A stretch of DNA of 45,946 bases, from IMG/VR virus record IMGVR_UViG_3300021579_000289, positions 1 to 45,946 of that record; one strand, given 5' to 3'. How positions within the stretch are numbered: position 1 is the first letter of the stretch; each line of letters begins with the position of its first letter. The stretch comes from a virus. Below, one piece after another: positions 30,944 to 39,252 of this stretch. The position numbers and the translations under genes are program-made. The notes below the pieces were generated by a model that had not been told where the DNA came from, did no database searches, and was given only the letters and a program-made list of their open reading frames with translations.

Positions 30944-33900
30944 CAGTTGTATGCCTTCCTGACCGAAGTCTTGCACGACACCGCGCTCGCGTCGACAGTG
31001 CCGCCGCTGCCGTTGTAGCACCGCCAAGTCACCGTGTTCGCCGCCGTGACGTATGCATCGAAGATGAGTCCGGCCGGCGCCGAAGCCACCGCCTTGTCGA
31101 CGTAATCCCCCGTGGCCGCCCCAGTGATCGTGACGGTCGCCGTCGCCACTGCACCCGCCGCGAGAGCCGCGCCGAAGTTCAGCGCCGACGTGTTGGAGGC
31201 GAACGGGATTGTCGGGCCTTCGGTCCAAGTCAGGTTGTTCGAGCCGTCGATCGACGTGACGACGGCGCACATCGATTGTCCAGCGGCCGCATCCGTGTAC
31301 CACCAGATGGAACCGACCGTCCACACGCCTGGCGAGTCGTTCAGCGTCGCGATCGTCGTGCTCGTCGTCGTCGGGCGCGACGCGCGGAGACCCCATTGGG
31401 CTCGTTTCGGCGCTGCTGTCGTGCCCACGGCGATCCCGCGGCGCAGCATTATGTGGCCAGGGCCGAGCGGGAAGTTCGGGCCGGTCAACGTCCACGCCAT
31501 TCCCAGCGAGGAGCCGCTGTAGCTCATCGCGTATTCGTTGGAAAAGCCGCTGAACACACCGAATTGGTATCCAGCGTCCCCGGTTTTGCCGAACTGCGTG
31601 GTGATGTCCGTTCCCCACAGACCCATCCGCATCCAGTGCCCCGCGGAACCGCCGGGGAGGCAGTACATGCTCGCGAATTTGCCGGCGCTCGCGTTCTCGC
31701 TGTAGCCGGCGAGCTTCGGCTCCGGCTTTCCCGGGCGATTGGCGACCGTCCCACCGACGATGAGCGCGGGCGCGGCGACGAGTGAGTCGGGCGGCAGCTC
31801 CTGGTAGCAACCGAACAGAACGCTCTGTCCCTGGTCCACCTTGTAGGACACGCCCCAGTTCGACGCCGTGTGGCACTGAGTGAACGTGTTCCCGATAAGC
31901 GCCGAGTCCCAGTAGCCGCCGGCGTCCGGGTCGGTTCCGACGGTGGTTGGCGTGCCGCTCAGATTCGTGATGGTGGTCGATGGCAGGGCGATCGACGTCG
32001 AGTGTCGGACCGTGATCGTTCCAGCGGCGGGGGCGTTCCAGGCCGAGCTGTGCGCGTCGACGAACAGGTCGACAGCCTCGAAGGTCCAGTCGCTGGTGCC
32101 TGCGGGGACCTGCCCGCTGGTCGGAGTTGCGTCGGGTCCGGCGCTCACGTTTCGGTACGTGAGACCGTACTTGCTGTCGCTGATGACGATGTTCCCGGCG
32201 ACCACGCCAGAGATCGCGGACCCCGAGTTCGTCAGTCGGATCGAGAACCGCGCGCGGACGCCAGGCACTTTCCGCTTGCCGTTGCCGGAAGAGTCGCAGT
32301 TCTCGAAGTGGCAAGCGTTCGCGTCGCTCCCATCGACCCTCAGGCCCCACTTGCCGTTGCCGTAGAGCCGACAGCGACGGACACTGCTGATGTTCGCGCC
32401 GCTCGGGTACCTGCCCACCGTGGCGTCCGCTGCGTTCGTAGCGCTCGTCCAGCCCGTCACTCCGCCGAGCGTCGTCGTGAGCGATCCGGCGGGAGCAAAG
32501 ACCGGCGCGCCGTAGCCGATGAACGCTGCGCCGGCGAGAATGCCCTCGCACTCCATCGTCACCGGCACCGTCCCAGCGCCAGCTGCCACAGCCGAGACGT
32601 TGCGGAACACGATGGCCGCGTCATCGCTCTTCTGCACGCGCAGCTTCTGCCCAGTGGCCGCCGTGCCAGAGACCGCGCCGGTGAAGGAGGCGTCGAAGAC
32701 ACACGTGACCACGGCCGAGCTGCGCCCGCCCTGCACGGTCGCATCGATGTGCAAGCCCTGCGCCGAGAAGTTGTAGACCAGGCACTCGTCCACGTGCACG
32801 TTGGCCTGGGCGTAGATGCCGTGGAAGTCGTTCGAGGCGGTCGCGGCGTTGCCGTTCGCCCACAGGATGAGCCCGGTGATCGAGGTCCACGCGAGCTGAT
32901 TCGTCGGCTGCCCGTTGGTGAACAGAAAGCGGGTTCGGATGCCGTGCGTCTCGGCCGGGAAGATCAGCTTTCCGCGCCCGTTCCCATTCGCGACACGCCC
33001 CTTGGCTGGCCCGCGGATCGTGATGCCGTTCTTCGTCACATGCATGGTGGCGTCGAACCCGTAGACGCCACGGCGCACGAACGTGATCTCACCCGCGTTG
33101 TCCGCTGCCTCCTGCGCGCGCGACCAAGCCTGGTCGTATTTCGCGAACCCGACGGCCGCCATGCCGTCGGAGTCGAGGCGCCAATCGTCGCAGTCGTAGC
33201 AGTAGTAGTCGTAACCGCGATCCGCGTCCGCCGTGAGCACGTTGCCGACGCCGGACGTCCAGCGGTAGTAGCCGGCGCCCGTGCCCTCTTCGACGGCGAG
33301 GTGAATGCCGAACCCGACTTGCGCCACCGCGTCTAGAGTCGCGAGTCGGTACAGTTTGCAGGTGGCGCCGGAGACCTCGGCGACCTGGTAGGGGCCCTTC
33401 TCGCTCGAGACGGCCTGCCCGTTGAGGAAGACCCGGTCGCCATTTGTGAGCGTGACCCCGCCCTGCGCGACGCTCACGCCGGAGATGACCGCCCCCGTGT
33501 ACAGCGTGTCTGGCGTCGGGTTCGGGGCTGCCGCGTAGACCGCGTATCCGGCCAGGTTCGTGGCCACGAGAGCCCGGACGACCATGCGCGGGACGCGACG
33601 CCGGCGGCGCGCGATCGGCTTCCCACCGGAGGTCGACAGGTCCACGTCCTCCAGCTGCAGCTGCGTCGATGTCGCCACCGAGGCGCCCGTCGCGTCGTAC
33701 ACGCTCAATCCAGCGTTGGATCCGACCAGAGAGAACGTCATCGCCGTAGTCCCCGGCGTGATCGGGTCCGGCGTTGTGAGCACGGCGACTTTCCCGCCGT
33801 TCTGCGTGCCGAGCGTTACCGGGATGAGCGACCCGGAGATCGCCTCACTTGTCGTGTCGAAGTCCGTTGCCCGCGTCCACGCGCCGGAGTCCTGGATCCA

Positions 33901-34533
33901 CACGCCGTTCTCGACGGGGTTCGTCTGCTGCCACACGAGCGTGCGGCGGCCGGCGACGCCTGCGACTCCGTCGATCGTCTGAATCCCCGAGAGCGCGATG
34001 TTCGCTGTCGTCGCAACGACGCACGATTCCTTGTACGCGCCAGAGCCGGCGCTGCCGGTGAAGCCCTCGACCATCTCATTCTGCGCGTCCTCCGCGCCGG
34101 TAGCGCCGTACGCGGCCCCCTCCTCCTTCACGACCTTCCGCAGCCCCGCACTAGACCGGATAGTGACCAATCGCTCGAACACGTAGTCCGGGTGAGGACG
34201 ACCGAGCGCATCGAGCCCGCCATTTACAGTGCAGCGAATTCGCCACGAGTGCCCGCCTGGGCTGACGCCTGGCAGGGTCGTAGTCACTGCGGCAGCTGGC
34301 GTCGCAGCGTCGACCTTTTGCCCCGTCGTCACGCCGACGAGCGATAGCGTCGGAGCATCGAGAGAGCATCGAGGGGAGTTTGGATCTGTGGGGTCGTACG
34401 TCTCGAATGTCACGCGCTGCACGACACTCGCCGCCCATCCCTCAAGCTGCAGGTGAAGGGTTTGCCCCGCAGTTCCGTCGAATCCGGAAGCGCTCGCAGG
34501 CGATGTTTCGATCAAAAAGCGCGCGTAGTTCAC
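30943..34533 (-). CDS. tailspike with right-handed beta-helix
   Basis: This 1196-residue protein probably recognises and may cleave a host surface polysaccharide. Residues 165-235 contain an attachment-type domain seen in many phage fibres (ALSGIQTIDGVAGVAGRRTL, WQQTNPVENGVWIQDSGAWT). Another such segment follows near 345-430. From about residue 470 a pectate-lyase-like beta-helix runs for over 350 residues (AGEITFVRRGVYGFDATMHV, KNGITIRGPAKG, DFHGIYAQANVHVDECLVYN, CRLYGNGKWGLRVDGSDANA). The C-terminal 250 residues are beta-rich (YQFGVFSGFSNEYAMSYSGS). Its site between large terminase and portal is unusual, so it is probably a mobile receptor cassette. Confidence 0.85.
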   Translation of the reverse strand: MNYARFLIETSPASASGFDGTAGQTLHLQLEGWAASVVQRVTFETYDPTDPNSPRCSLDAPTLSLVGVTTGQKVDAATPAAAVTTTLPGVSPGGHSWRIRCTVNGGLDALGRPHPDYVFERLVTIRSSAGLRKVVKEEGAAYGATGAEDAQNEMVEGFTGSAGSGAYKESCVVATTANIALSGIQTIDGVAGVAGRRTLVWQQTNPVENGVWIQDSGAWTRATDFDTTSEAISGSLIPVTLGTQNGGKVAVLTTPDPITPGTTAMTFSLVGSNAGLSVYDATGASVATSTQLQLEDVDLSTSGGKPIARRRRRVPRMVVRALVATNLAGYAVYAAAPNPTPDTLYTGAVISGVSVAQGGVTLTNGDRVFLNGQAVSSEKGPYQVAEVSGATCKLYRLATLDAVAQVGFGIHLAVEEGTGAGYYRWTSGVGNVLTADADRGYDYYCYDCDDWRLDSDGMAAVGFAKYDQAWSRAQEAADNAGEITFVRRGVYGFDATMHVTKNGITIRGPAKGRVANGNGRGKLIFPAETHGIRTRFLFTNGQPTNQLAWTSITGLILWANGNAATASNDFHGIYAQANVHVDECLVYNFSAQGLHIDATVQGGRSSAVVTCVFDASFTGAVSGTAATGQKLRVQKSDDAAIVFRNVSAVAAGAGTVPVTMECEGILAGAAFIGYGAPVFAPAGSLTTTLGGVTGWTSATNAADATVGRYPSGANISSVRRCRLYGNGKWGLRVDGSDANACHFENCDSSGNGKRKVPGVRARFSIRLTNSGSAISGVVAGNIVISDSKYGLTYRNVSAGPDATPTSGQVPAGTSDWTFEAVDLFVDAHSSAWNAPAAGTITVRHSTSIALPSTTITNLSGTPTTVGTDPDAGGYWDSALIGNTFTQCHTASNWGVSYKVDQGQSVLFGCYQELPPDSLVAAPALIVGGTVANRPGKPEPKLAGYSENASAGKFASMYCLPGGSAGHWMRMGLWGTDITTQFGKTGDAGYQFGVFSGFSNEYAMSYSGSSLGMAWTLTGPNFPLGPGHIMLRRGIAVGTTAAPKRAQWGLRASRPTTTSTTIATLNDSPGVWTVGSIWWYTDAAAGQSMCAVVTSIDGSNNLTWTEGPTIPFASNTSALNFGAALAAGAVATATVTITGAATGDYVDKAVASAPAGLIFDAYVTAANTVTWRCYNGSGGTVDASAVSCKTSVRKAYN

Positions 34534-34572
34534 GCCTCGGATCTTGGCCGGAGCGCCGGGGTCTGAGCCGGA

Positions 34573-37086
34573 TCAGAACCCGCCGGAGTTAAGGGCTCGC
34601 CGCTCGCCACGCACCGCCCCACCCTCGGTGCTCGGCGCGGACGTGAGCCAGTTGTGGCCACCAGAGAGCCCATCGACTTGGTCATCGTGGCGCCCCTTGG
34701 GAAACGCCTCGAGCTCCCCAAGGAACGCGCCGTTCCACGCGCCGCGCACGACCGGGATGTTGCCCGCCTTCGCCTGAGCTGAGACGGGGCCGGCACGCAC
34801 GATCTTATTCCCCATGCCCTTGGTCGCAGGAACCGCCACGACGTGCCACCGCGCGAGCAGCTGCATGTAGGCGGCGATCTCCGAGACGCCCGAGGCGCCG
34901 GGCTCTTGCTCGAGCAGGACGGTGAATCCGAAGCGTCCGTACTTTTGCTCGTCGAGCTCCGCCGTGCGCTTGATGGTCTCCATCACGTCGCCGGGTTTGC
35001 CCCGCAGGCGCACGACGTCCTCGACGTAGGTCCTGGCGCGCAGCGTGCCGTCTCCCTCCCTCGCGAGCAGCACGCCGACGGTCCAGTCCGGATCGTTCAC
35101 CGCGCGCGGCTCGAGTGACGCCTGCCCCTTGAACTTCTCCTCCGTCGCGGCGCGGTCCCAGAACCGAACGCGGCGAGCGTGCGCCGGCGCGGCCATGACC
35201 AGCGGGAACCAGCCGCGCTGGAACATCAGCCCCGCGGAGTACTCGGTCTCCCAATCGTTCTCGCGGAGCCGGGCGTACTGCACGGGATCGAGCATCGAAA
35301 GCCGGTGGACGTAGTCCGGATCGTTCTGATGTAGGTGCGGGTTGTCCTCGAGGGCGGACTTGATGAACTGCCGGCCGAAAGCGCCCGTCGTGCCCTTCGG
35401 CACGTATCGCTCCGCACCGCGCTCGGTGAGGAACCACAAAACCGCGCCATCTCCAACGCGCGGCCCCTGGTACTCCGGAGAGGTGCGCACCCACGGTGCG
35501 AAGCGGTCACGCACCCATCCAGGCTCGGGGTTCATCGACGAGCGCAGGCGGATCGGGATGCCCTGCGCGGAACGAAGCCTGGAGACGAAGTACGTGTACT
35601 GAAAACTGGAGAACGTCGGGAGCTCGTCGAACCCGGCGTACTGGTAGGGCGCGCCTCGGTACTCGAGTACGTCCTTATCGTGCTGCAGGTGACCGAGCTG
35701 AATGCGCCCACACGGATTGCCGGCGCCGTCGTAGAATGTCCACCGGTGCTTGCTCTGGTTGTAGTCGCCGCCGACCGGCTTGTACATTTCGAAGGACCGC
35801 GGGATCACCCACTCCTCGAGCTCGCCGAACGTGCGGCGGAAGATGATCCCCCTGAACCCGCGCACGTGGCACCAGCGGTAGGGGATCGCGAGGAGCCAGT
35901 CGGTGTTGTGCGTCGGAACCATAGAGCGGCTCGCCAGGAAGAGCCCCGTCGGGTTGTCCACGGTGATGCAACGCATCGGCGTCCCCGGCACGGGGTCGCA
36001 CGCGACGATGTACCGGAACTGCGTGGTGCGTCTCGAGGCCAGGCGCTGGCGCGAGCGCTTCCGAGGCAGGCGAAAAACGAACTCACTTGGCGTCCACTTG
36101 ACATCCCACTTCGGGCCGCAGTCTAGACCGTTCAGCGTCGCGCGGCCTTCAACGATCCTCGCCTTCCACCCGAGCGAGACGATGAGCTCGTGCGCGGCGC
36201 GCGCGAGACGCCACTTGGTGGTCGTAAACTCGACACTCCCCGACTCCGTGACGGTGCCATCGGTATCGAGCAGCCCCTGGAGCAGAGCGAGACGCTGAGC
36301 GGCGGACGCCCGGAGGTACGACGCCGGAACGTGCTTGTTGCCGAGTACTCCGAGTCCGCGCAGCTTGGCCTGAAGCCCGAGTACGCCACGGGTGCGCGCC
36401 CGGCCACTGTTCCCGTTCTTCTCTTCGACGCCGAGCATGAAGCCCGTCGCTTCAAAGGCTGCGAACACCTCGGGATCTGCGCTCGTGATCCGCCCGCCCC
36501 GTGTGTTCCCGTCGCCGAGCCACACACCCAGCAGGTACGGGTCGAGCGGTAGGGACGCCTCGGGCAACTGGAGCGCGGCAGCGACCGGGATCGCGTGGTT
36601 CCGGCGTCCTCGCACCGTGAGCGTCTCCGCGATCTGCCGGGTTGTGCGCACCGTGCCAGCGGGAGCCGCTTTCGCGGGCGGTGGAGCGGTGCGGTTCCGC
36701 TCTGAGACCGCAGCGGAGAACACCACGGAGCGCTGCGTCAAGGCGCGCAGCTCCGCGGCGGTGAAGGTGATCCATCGGTGGTCCGCGCACGCCTCGATCG
36801 TGGTGCCGTCGTCGAACGTCAGTCGATACGCCACCGGCGACGGGTCGACCGGATGCAAGGCGAGCACGCGGCACGTGTCTCCGCGCTCCGTGAACAGCTC
36901 ATCACCGACGGAGAGATCACCGATGCTCGACCAGCCCCGCGGCGTCGGTACCGGCTCGTCGAGGCGCAGCATCTTCCCGCCCCCGGCCCCGCCTCCGTAT
37001 CCGAGCTCGAACACTCCAGACGCCAGAGCCCGCGTTTGCGGGCCCGGGTTTGGCTGCCAGAGGATCGACTCGGGATCGTGTGTCAC
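34573..37086 (-). CDS. terL: large terminase subunit interrupted by an intein
   Basis: An 837-residue precursor of the DNA-packaging motor. Extein N (1-38) ends GYGGGAGGGK. The intein is residues 39-394, and extein C starts TDWLLAIPYRW. Splicing restores the Walker A GGAGGGKT. Walker B is probably YAGFDELPTFSSFQY. The C-terminal nuclease domain shows RRVRFWDRAATEE, FTVLLEQEPGASGVSEIAAY and RHDDQVDGLSGG with acidic residues expected to bind metal. The mature protein would be 481 residues, normal for the family. Small terminase lies two genes upstream, in the order of transcription. Confidence 0.92.
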   Translation of the reverse strand: MTHDPESILWQPNPGPQTRALASGVFELGYGGGAGGGKMLRLDEPVPTPRGWSSIGDLSVGDELFTERGDTCRVLALHPVDPSPVAYRLTFDDGTTIEACADHRWITFTAAELRALTQRSVVFSAAVSERNRTAPPPAKAAPAGTVRTTRQIAETLTVRGRRNHAIPVAAALQLPEASLPLDPYLLGVWLGDGNTRGGRITSADPEVFAAFEATGFMLGVEEKNGNSGRARTRGVLGLQAKLRGLGVLGNKHVPASYLRASAAQRLALLQGLLDTDGTVTESGSVEFTTTKWRLARAAHELIVSLGWKARIVEGRATLNGLDCGPKWDVKWTPSEFVFRLPRKRSRQRLASRRTTQFRYIVACDPVPGTPMRCITVDNPTGLFLASRSMVPTHNTDWLLAIPYRWCHVRGFRGIIFRRTFGELEEWVIPRSFEMYKPVGGDYNQSKHRWTFYDGAGNPCGRIQLGHLQHDKDVLEYRGAPYQYAGFDELPTFSSFQYTYFVSRLRSAQGIPIRLRSSMNPEPGWVRDRFAPWVRTSPEYQGPRVGDGAVLWFLTERGAERYVPKGTTGAFGRQFIKSALEDNPHLHQNDPDYVHRLSMLDPVQYARLRENDWETEYSAGLMFQRGWFPLVMAAPAHARRVRFWDRAATEEKFKGQASLEPRAVNDPDWTVGVLLAREGDGTLRARTYVEDVVRLRGKPGDVMETIKRTAELDEQKYGRFGFTVLLEQEPGASGVSEIAAYMQLLARWHVVAVPATKGMGNKIVRAGPVSAQAKAGNIPVVRGAWNGAFLGELEAFPKGRHDDQVDGLSGGHNWLTSAPSTEGGAVRGERRALNSGGF
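35905..36972 (-). mobile_element. intein with LAGLIDADG homing endonuclease in terL
   Basis: A 356-residue intein (precursor residues 39-394). Block A is DEPVPTPRGWSSIGDLSVGD, but position 1 is Met, not Cys or Ser. Block B is GTTIEACADHRW with Trp105. LAGLIDADG-type motifs are LLGVWLGDGNT (185-195) and LLQGLLDTDGTV (268-279), with KHVPASYL between. Block F is RCITVDNPTGLFLAS with Cys373, and block G is MVPTHN followed by Thr. A non-nucleophilic residue 1 plus Trp-B, Cys-F and Thr-G (Thr392) is the class 3 signature. Insertion is between Lys and Thr of Walker A. All motifs appear intact, so both splicing and homing may be active. Confidence 0.9.
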
Positions 37087-37329
37087 TCAGGGTGCCCGCA
37101 CTCGGACGAATGCCGAGGGCTCGACCAGCAGCCCCCAGAATTGGAATTCGTCGCCCCACCGGACCACGGCGCGACCTTCGAACGAGCCGTGGACCTTGCA
37201 GCGAAAGGCTTCGTCGGCAGTCAAGCGCAGCTCGTCTCCGTACCGAATCTGGGATCCATTCGCGTCGATCCAATCGTCCTCCGGGTGGCGGATCCGAATG
37301 TGGGCAAGTCGCGTGCTGATGTCCCTCAC
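37087..37329 (-). CDS. hypothetical 80-aa protein between terminase genes
   Basis: The gene starts at GTG 37329 with GGAGG just upstream and overlaps the small terminase stop as GTGA. The sequence reads VRDISTRLAHIRIRHPEDDW and IRYGDELRLTADEAFRCKVH, then a strand region (GRAVVRWGDEFQFWGLLVEP). The pattern suggests a small beta-barrel or SH3-like fold. Its stop is followed immediately by the terL start. A packaging accessory role is inferred from position only. Confidence 0.65.
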   Translation of the reverse strand: MRDISTRLAHIRIRHPEDDWIDANGSQIRYGDELRLTADEAFRCKVHGSFEGRAVVRWGDEFQFWGLLVEPSAFVRVRAP

Positions 37330-37880
37330 CCGTCCTCCTTTTCCGCCGGCAAGACCACGACCCTCGCGACCACCCCCATGCCAATCTCCCCGCCGTCGCT
37401 GCCCGTCACCTCGAGCTTCTTCCGGAGCTCGCCCAGGTGCTCGAACTGCACCTTGATGGCCTGCACCCGGTCCGGTGCGTCCTCGCTCGCGATCTGCGCC
37501 AGGCGTACCCGGCTCACTTGGATCAGCTTCGCCCTGTCGTTCGTACAGATGTCCACCACTCGAGAGGCCTCGGCCGCGAGGTGTCGCACCGTGACCCGCG
37601 AGAGCCCCCACTCCTCCGCCCACTCTTTCTCCGTCGCCCGGTTCCACTCGCCGGCCGCGATTCGACAGGCGATCCGATACACGCGATCCCGCTGAGTGTC
37701 CGCCATTGACACCGCCGGGCGGGCGGGTAGTCGCGCGCGTGGGGCCGCTCGGGACCGGCGCGGCGCAGATCGCGCTTCCGCCTCCTGTCCGACCGGTTTC
37801 CGACCGACCGCCCCCGAAGAACCTGCTACCGACCTCCCGCCGTAGCCCTCGCTTTTGACTTTTTTCGCTTTTTCTGACAT
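37326..37880 (-). CDS. small terminase-like DNA-binding protein
   Basis: A 184-residue protein two genes ahead of terL. Residues about 60-105 contain a helix-turn-helix (DRVYRIACRIAAGEWNRATE, KEWAEEWGLSRVTVRHLAAE), the type found in small terminases that recognise the packaging site. The C-terminal part is helical (RVQAIKVQFEHLGELRKKLE) and ends in a strand (VVARVVVLPAEKED). ATG 37880 gives a basic N-terminal arm encoded partly by the 59-bp direct repeat; ATG 37706 would give only the core domain. Both are possible starts. Confidence 0.7.
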   Translation of the reverse strand: MSEKAKKVKSEGYGGRSVAGSSGAVGRKPVGQEAEARSAPRRSRAAPRARLPARPAVSMADTQRDRVYRIACRIAAGEWNRATEKEWAEEWGLSRVTVRHLAAEASRVVDICTNDRAKLIQVSRVRLAQIASEDAPDRVQAIKVQFEHLGELRKKLEVTGSDGGEIGMGVVARVVVLPAEKEDG

Positions 37881-37978
37881 GGCTGTAAGCCTTGGTGCGG
37901 TCAGCACCGCTGAACTGTCGTCCGACCGGTTTCCGACCGACCGCCCCCGAAGAACCTGCTACCGACCTCCCGCCGTAG
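37787..37978. repeat. 59-bp direct repeat around small terminase start; possible pac site
   Basis: Bases 37787-37845 recur exactly at 37920-37978, period 133 bp. The unit is rich in GTCGG/CCGAC boxes (for example GTCCGACCGG and CCGACCGACC). One copy lies inside the small terminase N-terminal coding region and the other at the end of the upstream gene. Headful-packaging phages often have their pac site in or near the small terminase gene, so this is a candidate. Between the copies is an A/T-rich run coding for Lys residues. Confidence 0.75.
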
Positions 37979-38345
37979 GCAACGCCCCAGCTAGCTCGAT
38001 CTCGAGCTGAGCCTCCTCGGCCGTCATGTCCCACTCCTCGAGCTGCTCTCCGTTGTCAGCACGCACGATTCGGATCTTCTTCGCGGTGTAGTAATACCGC
38101 TTCTCGCAGGGCACCTCACGGTACTCGACCTGCTCGATCACCTTGCGTCTGTCGAGCTGGATCGCCTCCTCCTTCGCGCGGATGCGGTTCCGGTACTGCC
38201 CAGTGACACTCCGCAGCTCATCCTCGAGTTTCGCTTTTTCCTTCTCGTCTGTGGACGTACGCAGGATGGCCTCCCCGACCTCCTTCGGTCCGAGCGGGAC
38301 AGGGACTACGCGAACCGTTTTTTCTGCGCGGAACTGCTTCGACAT
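37959..38345 (-). CDS. hypothetical coiled-coil protein, 128 aa
   Basis: An unrecognised charged protein with a long helical segment (DEKEKAKLEDELRSVTGQYR, then NRIRAKEEAIQLDRRKVIEQ) and a beta segment (CEKRYYYTAKKIRIVRADNG). It begins directly after the upstream stop (TAA followed by ATG). Its last residues (ALPTAGGR) come from copy 2 of the 59-bp repeat, so the C-terminus may have been altered by the duplication. Position before the small terminase suggests a late-gene or packaging link. Confidence 0.65.
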   Translation of the reverse strand: MSKQFRAEKTVRVVPVPLGPKEVGEAILRTSTDEKEKAKLEDELRSVTGQYRNRIRAKEEAIQLDRRKVIEQVEYREVPCEKRYYYTAKKIRIVRADNGEQLEEWDMTAEEAQLEIELAGALPTAGGR

Positions 38346-38777
38346 TTATGGGGTACTCCTTCGTTTCCAGTGACTGCCGTTCACGACCTCGAGGATCCCT
38401 CGGTCCTCGGCGACGATCACGACGTTCAGAGCGAACTCGCGGTGCCACTTGCAGCGCTGGCGCGCGAGCCGCGTGAGCTCGAAGAGCTTGTAGAACCTGC
38501 CCGGCTCCATCTCGCGGAGCAGCGTGCGCACGTGCCCGAGCCACACCGGGGAGCTGATCGGCTCGTCGAGTTCCGGCGGCTGGAACTCCATCTCGAGCGC
38601 GAAGGCAGCCTCTCGGATCTGCTCGTCGGAGAATCCGGGGAGCGTGCGGCGCAGCGCCTTCAAAAAGTACCGCTGCGTGCGGGGCTTGCCGACGAGATCG
38701 TGGAGCGGCTCGCGGACGACGCGCGAGGTGCGGAGGGCGAGGCGGCGGATCGCCGCGTAGTGCGGGTCGTCGCTCAT
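38346..38777 (-). CDS. hypothetical protein, 143 aa, DNA-metabolism region
   Basis: The start is ATG 38777 (MSDDPHYAAIRRLALRTSRV), overlapping the upstream stop as ATGA; the longer reading to 38930 is a shadow. The protein is basic and helical (HDLVGKPRTQRYFLKALRRT, GFSDEQIREAAFALEMEFQP) and ends in a winged-helix-like stretch (YKLFELTRLARQRCKWHREF, then VVIVAEDRGILEVV). A DNA-binding role is possible. No family is recognised. Confidence 0.6.
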   Translation of the reverse strand: MSDDPHYAAIRRLALRTSRVVREPLHDLVGKPRTQRYFLKALRRTLPGFSDEQIREAAFALEMEFQPPELDEPISSPVWLGHVRTLLREMEPGRFYKLFELTRLARQRCKWHREFALNVVIVAEDRGILEVVNGSHWKRRSTP

Positions 38778-39022
38778 GCGGGCTTGAGCCTCCGCGTCAG
38801 GTCCACGCACTCGCGGCGCGGCTGCTGCGACCAGTCGAGCGTTTGCTGCCCGGTGCGGTGCCGGGCGCGCTCGTCGAGGTTCCACCAGAGCCGCCAGAGC
38901 TGCGCGCGGAGCACGGGGTCTTTGATGCACCGGAGCTTATCGAGCCCCTCGAACGCGTTCTCCTGCCCCTCGAGGTGCGGCTCGAACGGGAAGACCTCCG
39001 GGCTGACCTCGCGCGCGCTCAC
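38774..39022 (-). CDS. hypothetical protein, 82 aa
   Basis: This small protein starts at GTG 39022, overlapping the upstream stop as GTGA. The sequence VFPFEPHLEGQENAFEGLDK with LRCIKDPVLRAQLWRLWWNL and RHRTGQQTLDWSQQPRRE is charged, aromatic and helical. Longer starts in the frame give Arg/Pro-rich shadow. No known family. Tight coupling on both sides supports its being real. Confidence 0.55.
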   Translation of the reverse strand: MSAREVSPEVFPFEPHLEGQENAFEGLDKLRCIKDPVLRAQLWRLWWNLDERARHRTGQQTLDWSQQPRRECVDLTRRLKPA

Positions 39023-39252
39023 TCGCTGCGGTCCTCCCCGATGGTCACGTGGATACGCGCGAACGGGCGGCGCGCCTTGTCGCTGTGATCGGTGCCGATC
39101 GGGAAGCAAAGGCGGTCGGCGAGCTCCCACTGGGCTCCCTCCGGCAGTCCGGAGACGCCGAGGTAGCACCAGTTCTTGGTGAACTTCTGCCCGTAGACGC
39201 TCGTCGCGCCGGCGGCCGAAAGCTCGGTGAGGGCCCGCTCAAAGAACGTCAC
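39019..39252 (-). CDS. hypothetical protein, 77 aa
   Basis: A small alpha/beta protein (FFERALTELSAAGATSVYGQ, NWCYLGVSGLPEGAQWELAD, RPFARIHVTIGEDRSE) of unknown function. The ATG overlaps the stop of the DnaC-like gene as ATGA, and its own stop overlaps the next GTG. Probably co-translated with the replication genes. I see no motif that allows a functional call. Confidence 0.55.
   Translation of the reverse strand: MTFFERALTELSAAGATSVYGQKFTKNWCYLGVSGLPEGAQWELADRLCFPIGTDHSDKARRPFARIHVTIGEDRSE

Noticed and set aside
30326-32551. A 741-residue protein in the frame of the tailspike partner
   Set aside because: Residues before 30943 are the tailspike shadow; the ATG at 30943 overlaps the tailspike stop.
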